Assembly: GCA_031279475.1 (NCBI GenBank)
Contig: JAITIL010000051.1
Location: 1 to 35,967 of the forward strand
Direction: 5' to 3'
Length of the DNA: 35,967 nt
Origin: Prevotellaceae bacterium
GTDB lineage: Bacteria > Bacteroidota > Bacteroidia > Bacteroidales > UBA932
A program made the position numbers and the translations under genes. This document shows positions 9,801 through 17,437 of the stretch, piece after piece (positions within the stretch are counted from its first letter, which is position 1; every line of letters begins with the position of its first letter). Under the pieces are notes generated by a model. That model saw nothing but the letters and a program-made list of their open reading frames with translations, was not told where the DNA came from and ran no database searches.

Positions 9801-12800
9801 GGCGGGCTTGCTCCATTTTTTTACAACTCAGGCGCTTTGCGGAATATAGGGGATAAAATTACCGTGAACGGCTTGAAATACGGTGATAATGAAATTCAAT
9901 TTACCGATGAATATGGACGTGAAAGTCATCTTTTAATTGTAAAAGTCGGGAGTACTGTCGGGATAACAGGGGTTACAGTGACCAGCCATCAAACATGTGA
10001 TCCGCCTAACGGACGCATCCAGGTGACCTTGGGCGGTTTTTTGCCCGGGGAGAAAACCTGTAGCTTAACGCATTCTGTTTATCCTTCTCAATCATATACC
10101 CATACCTCAAACGGTAATAGCTATGAATTTGAAAGACTACCTGCCGGCGTGTATAACGTGTCGGTGTCGCAGGACGACTGCCATTTTGAAAAGACGGAAG
10201 GATATGAAGTGGGATCGCAAATATTCAACATCACGGATATTGCCGTCACGCCTGCTACTACGTTGGAGGGCAATGGCAGCGCTACGTTTACATTCGCTAA
10301 TCTTAACGGAACGGCGGAATGGCAGAACGGCGGTATGCTTTTTGATTCGCATGAAGTCACGCAAACTGCGGTTACAACCCGGAACGGAGGAATAAGTCCG
10401 GGAACGTATGCGCTCACTGTCCGCAGCAACACCGGCTGTGCGATTAGTACCACCATGACGATTGATAAACCGGCTTTTTGGGGAGAAATAAATTTGCACT
10501 ACACAAAAGATAGCCATTTGATATTGCCCGGTAGCCTCAATGGCAATGTATTGTTTGATCCGTATAAATTCAAAATTATAAAATCAACCGGTGAACTCAT
10601 AACCGAAAGCAAAAAACCGAAAGCAGTGATTCGGCAACCGGGTGCGTATGCGCTTTATGCACATCATGCACAGGAAAATAATTCATTGTTGTTGCATGAA
10701 TTTACATTTCCTGTAGACGCCATCAAGGCGAGTGTGGACATTTCGCCGCCGGTTTGTCCGCAAGGCATGGGCACGGCAACCATAAACATCCAAGGCGGCG
10801 GTTTTGGTAATATTTCAGCTATAAAAGCAAGTGTAGACAGGCTGAATTATACCAAACCGCAAAAGTTTAACCTGGATGCGTCCAGGTATGATGCTTTTTT
10901 GCGTGATACGATGGTTACAAGAATTGATAATCTCAGTATTCATGCCGTGTTGGTGCAACCGTTTCCTTTTGTGGTGCCCGCTATGGAACCGGTATCGGCG
11001 CAGATAGACTATAAGGCGCCTTCCTGTGTGGGTTTAGCCAACGGGAAAATACAACTGTCGGATTTTACAGGCGGCAGTGGGGATTATGAATACAAAATAA
11101 ACGATAATGCATGGAAAGATACCACTGTGGCTATAGATGGATTAGGCCCGGGCGCCTACAACGTGTACCTGAGGGATAAAAAATATCAATGTGAGCCGCA
11201 ACACCTGCATGGCGTAAAATTGCGCGCTCCGGACACGTTAAAGGTGAATATTGTTGATGTGAAACAACCAAAATGCGAATTGGGGAATGGCAGTCTGGCG
11301 GCCACTTTGAGGGGAGGTGACGGATATTACCGGTATGACTGGTATCATAACAACAACCTGATAAATTCGGCAGACTATGACGCTATCTACGAAATAAGTT
11401 TAGGCGACACGCTAACGTCTGGATTTTATAAATTGCAGATATATGATGGAAATCAATGTGTGGCTTCCGATACGGCTACCTTACATACCTATCGTAACCC
11501 GCAGGTAGAAACGGTGCAGCTAACAGATGCAACTTGCGCCGGCGCCAAGGATGGAACGGTGGAGTTACTGGCCACATCGGGCGCTGCGCCGCTTGATAGT
11601 GTGATATTGAAACATCGTTATTTGCCTTATGAATACCGTAATCAAGGCAAGGTGTTTAACAAATTGGATACGGGAAACTATACCTTGACCCTGCGCGACG
11701 CCTTGGGCTGTTATACGACAACACCCTATCCGCTTTTTCTACATGGGCCTGAGCCATTGCGCGTTGTAGTAGATACCATTTTACCGGTAGTAGAAAAAGG
11801 TTCCCGCAGCGGAAAAATTATATTTAAAATATACGGTGGAAATACAGGACATAAGACTGTCTGGCTGAAGCGGACAGACGGTGTGGCGGTTGATAGCCTG
11901 ACGTATATCAATAATGTGATTCCGTTAAGTTTTACACAGTATGCCGGCGTCTATCGCATAGAAGTTGTGGATAGCAAGGGTTGCCGGGATGCTACCGGGG
12001 AGCTGCGGATAGAAGAGCCGGAAAATCAGCTCAAATTCGTAATTAAGGAAGTGAAAGATGCGCGTTGTAAGTCGCAGGTGGGGAGCATTACGGTGGAAGG
12101 CGCCGGCGGGTGGGGCGAATACCGCTACAAACGGGAACAGGAAACGAATTTTACCACATGGAATACATTTGACAATTTGTATCCGGGGCATTATGTAATT
12201 ACGGTAACCGACAAACTGGGCGCCACATACAGTGAAACCATTATGGTACATGAGCCGAAAGACAGTTTAAGGGCAGTGGTTACGGACCGGATATTGCCGA
12301 CTTGTGGCAATAACGGCGCATTTTCTATACAACTGTCGGGCGGCACGCCCCCTTACAAACTTTACGAAAATGCCGATACCGCATGGTATACCCATCCGCA
12401 AACAGTAGAATGGACAGGCAAAGGCAGTGGAAATTATTTGTTGCACCTTGTGGACAATAACGGATGCCGCTTTGAGTTGGAAGAAAACCTTCCGGCCACT
12501 TCGTTACTTGCCATTGAGGAAGTGGAAGTGAAATATCCTCTCCTGCCGGCGGCGTCTGATGGGGAAATTAAAGTGATGCTACGGGGCGGTACAGCGCCAT
12601 ACATGTATCAATGGACGCAGGATGTAACAGCGGAATTGACGGCGAACAGTCCGGTTTTGACGGGTATTCCCGCGGGTTACTATGGCGTAAAAGTTACAGA
12701 TGCCGGAGGATGCACGGTACACGAGGACGTGATGCTAACAGATCCTTCTTATGTGTCGTTTACACTGCTTGACTTGGGGCACGAAACGGCGTTCCAGGCA

Positions 12801-15266
12801 GCCAACGGTTATGCGGTCTTGCGTGCCGATGCTTTGTTGTCGGACTATACCTTGATAACACCGGGAAGTACTAAGGTATCTTATACAAGCAGTGAGGTGA
12901 CCGATGCTTTCCGTGTGCAAAATGATACGGTCTCCTTTTATGGTTTAAGCGCCGGAAAATGGTTGGTTTCAGGCACTAATCCGGCAGGATATCATATCGT
13001 ATCGGAATTTTCAATAAATGTATATAATGAATTTACAATTGATAATATTTCGATTTCACAAGTGCGGAAAAAAGGACTGTCCGATGGACAGGCGCGTATT
13101 AGTGTGCGGGGCGGGGGCGGCGGCAACCGTTACACATGGACAACTGCTGAGGGAATACAGGCTTCTTCGGTAGATGATGATTACAGCAGCATACTGCGTG
13201 ATGTGCCGGCCGGCTCCTATACCGTGAAAGTAGAAGATTGTTACGGCAACATACTGCAAAAAGAAATCGTGATAGAAGAGCCGGAACAGGCATTAACATT
13301 AAATGTGGCCGATTACCAAAACCAAAGTTGCAAAACTGCGCAAGATGCTTATGTGGCGCTGTCGGCTGCCGGCGGATGGGGCGATTACCAGTTTCGCCAT
13401 CGGTCGGAAGCTTATTTTAGCAATAACGCTATGTACCGGGGCCTGGAAGTGGCCGGGCATTATTTCTATGTGACCGACCGGCAGGGCGTGATAGATAGCA
13501 TTTTTATTGATATTACGGAACCGGAGTATGTAAGAACTTCGGTGGCCACTATTGAGCCCGTGAAATGTAAAGATGCGTTCAACGGCAGTGTCCTTTTCTC
13601 GCTGAATGGCGGCACGGCGCCTTATTCCTTGTCGGTGTTGGATAGTGGAATATGGCGGGAAGGAAATATCTCCAATGGTTTGCGTGCGGGCTCACACACC
13701 TTTGTGTTTAAAGACCAAAATAACTGCGTGGGGCAGGACACGCTTACGGTGTATGTGCCGGAACCAGATTCGCTCTTATTTACAAACATAAAAGTAACAC
13801 ACACCACTTGTGAAAAAAACAATGGGAAAATAACAGTGAATGTGCGAGGCGGTACATCCCCCTACCAATACCAATGGACGGATTCCGGCAATACAGTCAT
13901 CGGGAATAATGCTGAAATTTCGGGATTATCGCAAAATAGAATATATCGGCTGAAAGTGACAGACAGCAATGGCTGTATGCAACAATTGGAACAACGTATA
14001 TATCCTTCTACTTTGCCTGTTATTGCCGGCCTGCAAACCACGCCGGTGCAGTGTTATGGCGATACCACAGGAACGGCGCAGGTAGTGGCTGTGGTGCCGG
14101 CCGAGCCTTATGCGCCATATTCGATTAGTTGGTCAAATGGCGATCAAGGCGCTTCATCCAGCCGGTTTTACGAAGGCACGCACCATGTAACGGTAACCGA
14201 TGCTAACGGATGTGTGGCTACGCGCTATTTTGATATCACACAACCCGACTCTTTGTATTTGTCTGTAACGGAAGTGAGAGAACCGCACTGCTATGGTTAC
14301 AATGATGGGCGCATTCTAACCGGCGCCCTGGGCGGCATGCAGCCATATACCTATCAATGGTCGAATGGAGCTGTTACGCCGGATGTGGAAAATATTGCCA
14401 AAGGCAATTACAACGTAGTGGTGACAGACGCCAACGGTTGTGTATATCAAAAGTCGTTTGCCCTTGAAGAACCCGGTGCACAAACCATAGACTTGGGCGA
14501 AGATGTGGTGATATGTCCCGGCAACACACACCTTTTAGATGGGAAAGATTATATGACATACCGCTGGTACACGGCCGCGGGCGATGTTTCCAACGAACGA
14601 TATGTGCATGTGCGTGAAGCAGGCCGTTATTTCCTGGAAGCTATGGATGCAAGAAGTTGTCCGGCTTTGGGCGAAGTGAACATAGCCATAGGAAACAATG
14701 CACTGGCAGCCGATTTTCTATTGGCGTCGGAGGCCGCACTGGGCGATACGATTATGATATTTGAGCTCTCAAATATGACGTTAGACAGTTTAAGGTGGGA
14801 ATATGACCCTGCCGCTTTTGAACGCATTTCATGGAACAACGACTACGACTATTCGTATATATTATCATTGCGCAGTTTGGAGCCGGGGTTGCATAATATT
14901 AACCTGTATGCTTACTCCGGCGGGTGTTATTCGCGTGTCACCAAGTCGGTTGATGTTGGTGTACAACGCGCGCCTGCCGCAGTGCCGGACATGGAAAAGG
15001 AAGAGCCGTTGATTGCTTCGGTCAAATTATATCCTAATCCCAATAAGGCCATATTTGCTGTGGAGGTAAAATTGCGGGAAACGGCGGATGTGAGATTGAT
15101 ATTGTTCTCGGTGGTTCCCGGCGCTCGTCTGGACGACCGTACCGGGCGAGGATCGGATTACTATCATATCAGTTATAACATCCCGCAACTGAGTGCCGGC
15201 ATGTATGTGATGATGGTGATGGCAGGCAATGAACGCCAGTTGGTGAAATTGATTGTTGCACAATGA
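6810..15266 (+). CDS. giant SprB-like repeat adhesin with a T9SS type A sorting domain (2818 aa)
   Basis: The signal peptide ends around LYAQ (residues 21-24). Residues about 27-1045 are a long non-repeat region with several Cys and beta-type segments. Residues about 1050-2556 hold some 16 SprB-like repeats, each with the plan C-x-G-x-x-x-G..., GG-x-x-PY-x-Y-x-W, L-x-x-G-x-Y-x-V-x-V-x-D-x-x-GC. A linker with an Ig/PKD-like look follows, then a T9SS type A C-terminal domain (about 2735-2818; YPNPN near 2741, LSAGMYVM, final KLIVAQ). By family knowledge such proteins cross the outer membrane through the type IX system and are anchored or released at the surface. SprB of Flavobacterium johnsoniae is a gliding adhesin, but SprB repeats also occur in non-gliders, so motility is not implied. 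The length is unusual even for the family. The TGA at 15264-15266 overlaps a small ORF start. Confidence 0.93.
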   Translation: MKTLVKIVFATMLTGCLALNLYAQEFNQYYVEFSRNSKVLVGTSGGGCGDDYHYLEFTVIDSLGKFCSPVIGKSSYGGYGINSGLFPERVVYGLFSSRPSSFKLLGKAGDEDDDFDEDYKTWQYVKGSDPVNLVVCPAFSDCGWFYCCNRSLDAKYKVIVDDPVFITNISYKNNGKYATETDKLILRVEKFYQNNKTLPILQVSADNKQTWQDLQSVSPNQTISLSYDAIVGKLDIDFESWLGKGLYFRVVKTLLNGTKTKGNDTGPVTFYPDGAKFSITSTKQTCCEDEVKLTVHLENPEDAKYMTLDTNRYLWVMALDSAKLTEAHYCTMTSLGDNKFHIEPDMTPYDPPRQDPFIEETDVFWYLQLQDRTDQSQFFCVRKFTIPAKPKEIKVSQMPPGYTINNVDYDVPHSNSKFAMLNITDPSYDSHRRVPYFVNIGAGHEIPIPELGASSFEDLTPAEQEKWKSNFEEGYAKDRKDITVRQNFANAQQGEILLERVERIAMPKDGSFFLYNQKTGTNVYRLHKATFVSGKNIETTPLVPSENVIDFEVTPDGAYCIYKKYNTAGLFILPLTGAIPSSGTRLSDKSSAATVSGFGQELPNHIYKDTSGSWAVASVYNHNMYAITIPKGNEAIITSLSNPVHVLEQGFGFYEQPLSSSNSTYRIYKVDMGRKNENMGIKVPIDDDIHKDIINPPNLPGGRTTLFYSYNDSRTNCVYKLYKKAGVSYPPYTGCVLASSLPQRVDGTLIAFEDSLDEITVCEKEYCGGGSSIGIDLPTIESPTNCYREKTIYRKECTTYRLNQNKTLLTVAPNSSFVIILDNTTYRKISSSTSSTAIPSGSNFKISPNNTDFVFTNNGHTYKNSTAAGDMLIQNQKSSNICFAGTGRYFLFVDPVTGYVYKQYMSDKDALEDTEPLFKENKWNQFLNKNLGTKVSSHYIQLNAPQTWTLKDADGCVYNEFPVFIKAPVSPSMTYTIKSLPSNVCAQDGTAIITYKGGGLAPFFYNSGALRNIGDKITVNGLKYGDNEIQFTDEYGRESHLLIVKVGSTVGITGVTVTSHQTCDPPNGRIQVTLGGFLPGEKTCSLTHSVYPSQSYTHTSNGNSYEFERLPAGVYNVSVSQDDCHFEKTEGYEVGSQIFNITDIAVTPATTLEGNGSATFTFANLNGTAEWQNGGMLFDSHEVTQTAVTTRNGGISPGTYALTVRSNTGCAISTTMTIDKPAFWGEINLHYTKDSHLILPGSLNGNVLFDPYKFKIIKSTGELITESKKPKAVIRQPGAYALYAHHAQENNSLLLHEFTFPVDAIKASVDISPPVCPQGMGTATINIQGGGFGNISAIKASVDRLNYTKPQKFNLDASRYDAFLRDTMVTRIDNLSIHAVLVQPFPFVVPAMEPVSAQIDYKAPSCVGLANGKIQLSDFTGGSGDYEYKINDNAWKDTTVAIDGLGPGAYNVYLRDKKYQCEPQHLHGVKLRAPDTLKVNIVDVKQPKCELGNGSLAATLRGGDGYYRYDWYHNNNLINSADYDAIYEISLGDTLTSGFYKLQIYDGNQCVASDTATLHTYRNPQVETVQLTDATCAGAKDGTVELLATSGAAPLDSVILKHRYLPYEYRNQGKVFNKLDTGNYTLTLRDALGCYTTTPYPLFLHGPEPLRVVVDTILPVVEKGSRSGKIIFKIYGGNTGHKTVWLKRTDGVAVDSLTYINNVIPLSFTQYAGVYRIEVVDSKGCRDATGELRIEEPENQLKFVIKEVKDARCKSQVGSITVEGAGGWGEYRYKREQETNFTTWNTFDNLYPGHYVITVTDKLGATYSETIMVHEPKDSLRAVVTDRILPTCGNNGAFSIQLSGGTPPYKLYENADTAWYTHPQTVEWTGKGSGNYLLHLVDNNGCRFELEENLPATSLLAIEEVEVKYPLLPAASDGEIKVMLRGGTAPYMYQWTQDVTAELTANSPVLTGIPAGYYGVKVTDAGGCTVHEDVMLTDPSYVSFTLLDLGHETAFQAANGYAVLRADALLSDYTLITPGSTKVSYTSSEVTDAFRVQNDTVSFYGLSAGKWLVSGTNPAGYHIVSEFSINVYNEFTIDNISISQVRKKGLSDGQARISVRGGGGGNRYTWTTAEGIQASSVDDDYSSILRDVPAGSYTVKVEDCYGNILQKEIVIEEPEQALTLNVADYQNQSCKTAQDAYVALSAAGGWGDYQFRHRSEAYFSNNAMYRGLEVAGHYFYVTDRQGVIDSIFIDITEPEYVRTSVATIEPVKCKDAFNGSVLFSLNGGTAPYSLSVLDSGIWREGNISNGLRAGSHTFVFKDQNNCVGQDTLTVYVPEPDSLLFTNIKVTHTTCEKNNGKITVNVRGGTSPYQYQWTDSGNTVIGNNAEISGLSQNRIYRLKVTDSNGCMQQLEQRIYPSTLPVIAGLQTTPVQCYGDTTGTAQVVAVVPAEPYAPYSISWSNGDQGASSSRFYEGTHHVTVTDANGCVATRYFDITQPDSLYLSVTEVREPHCYGYNDGRILTGALGGMQPYTYQWSNGAVTPDVENIAKGNYNVVVTDANGCVYQKSFALEEPGAQTIDLGEDVVICPGNTHLLDGKDYMTYRWYTAAGDVSNERYVHVREAGRYFLEAMDARSCPALGEVNIAIGNNALAADFLLASEAALGDTIMIFELSNMTLDSLRWEYDPAAFERISWNNDYDYSYILSLRSLEPGLHNINLYAYSGGCYSRVTKSVDVGVQRAPAAVPDMEKEEPLIASVKLYPNPNKAIFAVEVKLRETADVRLILFSVVPGARLDDRTGRGSDYYHISYNIPQLSAGMYVMMVMAGNERQLVKLIVAQ
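9958..14478 (+). repeat. array of about 16 diverged SprB-like protein repeats
   Basis: Within the 2818-residue protein, roughly 90-residue units recur, most opening with Cys before a G/D-G turn (for example PKCELGNGSL, ATCAGAKDGT, TTCEKNNGKI) and closing with D-x-x-GC (TDANGC appears twice near the end). The last two or three units are closest to the consensus, and earlier ones (starting around 9958) are strongly diverged. Nucleotide identity between units is low by eye, so this is an old protein-level array, not a recent tandem duplication prone to recombination. Confidence 0.85.
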
Positions 15267-15385
15267 AAGAAATGAAAACAAAATTGGCATGCCGGAAAGC
15301 CGGCATGGATGTGAATAAATTTCAATTAAACACGTTTATTGCCACAAGACAAGTGTTGATTTACGATATTAAAACGCTAAAATGA
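15263..15385 (+). CDS. possible 40-residue linking ORF between the adhesin and FN3 genes
   Basis: ATG at 15263 overlaps the adhesin stop as ATGA (15263-15266). The frame runs 40 codons (starts MKEMKTKLACRK) and its own TGA (15383-15385) overlaps the ATG of the FN3 gene at 15382 as ATGA again. Both junctions are the pattern of translational coupling. The peptide is basic with no signal sequence and I know no relative. It spans the stem-loop at 15288-15307. It may serve only to carry ribosomes across the 115-base gap, or may be coincidence in a short gap. Confidence 0.3.
   Translation: MKEMKTKLACRKAGMDVNKFQLNTFIATRQVLIYDIKTLK
15288..15307 (+). other. intergenic stem-loop between adhesin and FN3 genes
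   Basis: CATGCCGG, loop AAAG, CCGGCATG: a perfect 8-bp GC-rich stem 21 bases after the adhesin stop. There is no T-run after it, so it is not a standard intrinsic terminator. In an operon position it might protect the upstream 8.5-kb message, lower downstream expression, or control the small ORF that spans it. Confidence 0.5.
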
Positions 15386-17427
15386 AAAGAAGTATTGTCG
15401 CTGTAATATTAATTATCTGGTGCGTTTACGGTAGCGCATTTGCCGAAGAAGCGGGCGTAAAATTGCTGTGCCGCCCGGTACGTGATTCTATTATGTTACG
15501 TTGGGCGCCGACCGATAAGCAAACATGGGATTTGGGCAACAAATATGGGTACATGGTTGAACGTTATACCATCTTGCGCAAAGGACAACTGACGGACGAC
15601 CTGGAACGTGTCGTATTGACCGCTGTACCGCAAAAGCCTGCACCCCTTGAGGAATGGAAACGCTATGAAGACAACAAGTATGTGGCTACAGCGGCGCAAT
15701 GTATTTTCGAGGAAGTGGAAAGCCTTCCGGCGATTAATCCGGTGGCGGTAGCCCGGCGCTACAGGCAGGAGCAAAACCGTTTCGCATTCGCCATGTATGC
15801 GGTCGACCAGTCGGTGTTGGCCGCCCGCCTGTCGGGCTTGTTTTTGGCGGACAAAACGGCGCAAGCCGATGAAAAATATTTGTATCGGGCATACATTGCA
15901 CTTCCCGACGCCTTGCCGCCTTTGGATACGGCTTTTGTCTTTACAGGGCTGTCGGAGTACCAGCCGCTGCCTCCGCCCATAGAACTTATGGCGCAATGGG
16001 ACGATAAAAAAGTGACATTATCGTGGAATATTTTTTACCAAAGTCATATTTACAACAGCTATGTGCTTGAAAAATCATCAGACGGGAAGCATTATGAGCC
16101 GGTGAGCGACAATGCCATGGTACAGCTTGCCGATCCTGGTGTTTCGCCTGTACATGCGTTCAAAACAGACTCGTTAAACAATAATGAAACCGAATGGTAT
16201 TATCGCCTGAGAGGCGTCAATGCGTTCGGGGAGCTTGGCCCTCCGGGCGATTCGGTGGCAGGGCATGGCCGTGTTCCCATAACCGATGCGCCCATGATTA
16301 TAAATAAGGAAGTGCTCAATAATTCGGAAGTCTACTTGTTGTGGAGCTATCCGGAGGAAATGAATCGCTATATTTCGGGTTTCCGTTTATACCGCTCATC
16401 AAACCCTGCCGGGATGAAGCAAAAAATACATGAAAGCAAAACCCCTGCCGACCGCGCCTTTACAGACTTCTCGCCTGGCCTTACCAATTATTACACCATC
16501 TCTGTATTTGATAATGAAACGGAAAAATTTTCGTCAAATATTACGTATGCCGAATTAATAGACAGTGTCCCGCCATTGAAGCCTTCCGGCTTTGCAGGCC
16601 GGGTTGACAGCACCGGGAAAGTGTGGCTTACCTGGGCGCCGAATAAGGATAAAGACCTTGACGGATACAGGGTGTACCGGAGCAACCGCCCCGATTTTGA
16701 ATTCCTGCTCGTCACACCGGCGGTGATAAAGCAACCGTTTTATACCGATTCCGTAACGCTGAATACCTTGACGCGACGGGTTTACTACCGGCTCAGGGCA
16801 ATAGACCTGCGCCAAAACCAATCGGAATTTAGCGAAGTGCTTGAAGTGATGCGCCCCGATATTATACCGCCCGTAGCGCCGGTTATTAAGAATGTGGAAG
16901 CGCAAAAAGGCGCGCTGCTGGTCACGTGGATAAACAGTTCGAGTGAAGATGTAGTACGTCATCATATTTATCGAAAACAAAAAGGCGATACCACTTTTCA
17001 ATGGCTTGCAAGTATTGACAGGAAGCCCGAAAAACAATCGTCCTACGCCGATCGGACTGTCGAACCCGGGGAGATATACATTTACCAGGTGAAAGCGGAA
17101 GACAACAGTCAATTATATTCTGCGCCATCAACGCCGGTGCAACAAAAAGCCCTTGGCGGCATTGTGGAACAGGTGCTGTTGAAAAAACGGGAACACCCCG
17201 ACCGGGTAGTCCTTCATTGGGAAATTAAATCGAAGAAAAATGTAGCACGGGTTTTGATATACAAGGCGGCGGATGATGCGGCCTTACAACTGTATAACAA
17301 TTCAACGGAAGATAGCTATACCGATAATAAAATATCTCCGGATAAAACATACAGGTACAGGATTAAAGCCATATATGTGGATGGCGCCTCTTCGGCGTTA
17401 AGTGATGAAGTGACCGTAAAATTGTAG
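15382..17427 (+). CDS. secreted protein built of fibronectin type III domains (681 aa)
   Basis: A signal peptide is evident (basic start, hydrophobic core, cleavage near AFAE at residues 19-22). At least four FN3 modules can be read from recurring V-x-L-x-W strands followed by Y-x-(L/V)-(Y/E)-(R/K)-(S/K) strands: about residues 197-300, 305-392, 395-490 and 493-590, with a fifth at 595-681. Residues 25-190 look like another FN3 module with a long helical insertion. No catalytic motif, lipobox or T9SS sorting domain is visible. The start overlaps the stop of the small linking ORF, and the beta-barrel gene follows after 10 bases, so translation of the three is probably coupled. I infer a periplasmic or surface scaffold working with the barrel protein and the adhesin. 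Confidence 0.87.
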   Translation: MKRSIVAVILIIWCVYGSAFAEEAGVKLLCRPVRDSIMLRWAPTDKQTWDLGNKYGYMVERYTILRKGQLTDDLERVVLTAVPQKPAPLEEWKRYEDNKYVATAAQCIFEEVESLPAINPVAVARRYRQEQNRFAFAMYAVDQSVLAARLSGLFLADKTAQADEKYLYRAYIALPDALPPLDTAFVFTGLSEYQPLPPPIELMAQWDDKKVTLSWNIFYQSHIYNSYVLEKSSDGKHYEPVSDNAMVQLADPGVSPVHAFKTDSLNNNETEWYYRLRGVNAFGELGPPGDSVAGHGRVPITDAPMIINKEVLNNSEVYLLWSYPEEMNRYISGFRLYRSSNPAGMKQKIHESKTPADRAFTDFSPGLTNYYTISVFDNETEKFSSNITYAELIDSVPPLKPSGFAGRVDSTGKVWLTWAPNKDKDLDGYRVYRSNRPDFEFLLVTPAVIKQPFYTDSVTLNTLTRRVYYRLRAIDLRQNQSEFSEVLEVMRPDIIPPVAPVIKNVEAQKGALLVTWINSSSEDVVRHHIYRKQKGDTTFQWLASIDRKPEKQSSYADRTVEPGEIYIYQVKAEDNSQLYSAPSTPVQQKALGGIVEQVLLKKREHPDRVVLHWEIKSKKNVARVLIYKAADDAALQLYNNSTEDSYTDNKISPDKTYRYRIKAIYVDGASSALSDEVTVKL

Positions 17428-17437
17428 TAACCGGGAT

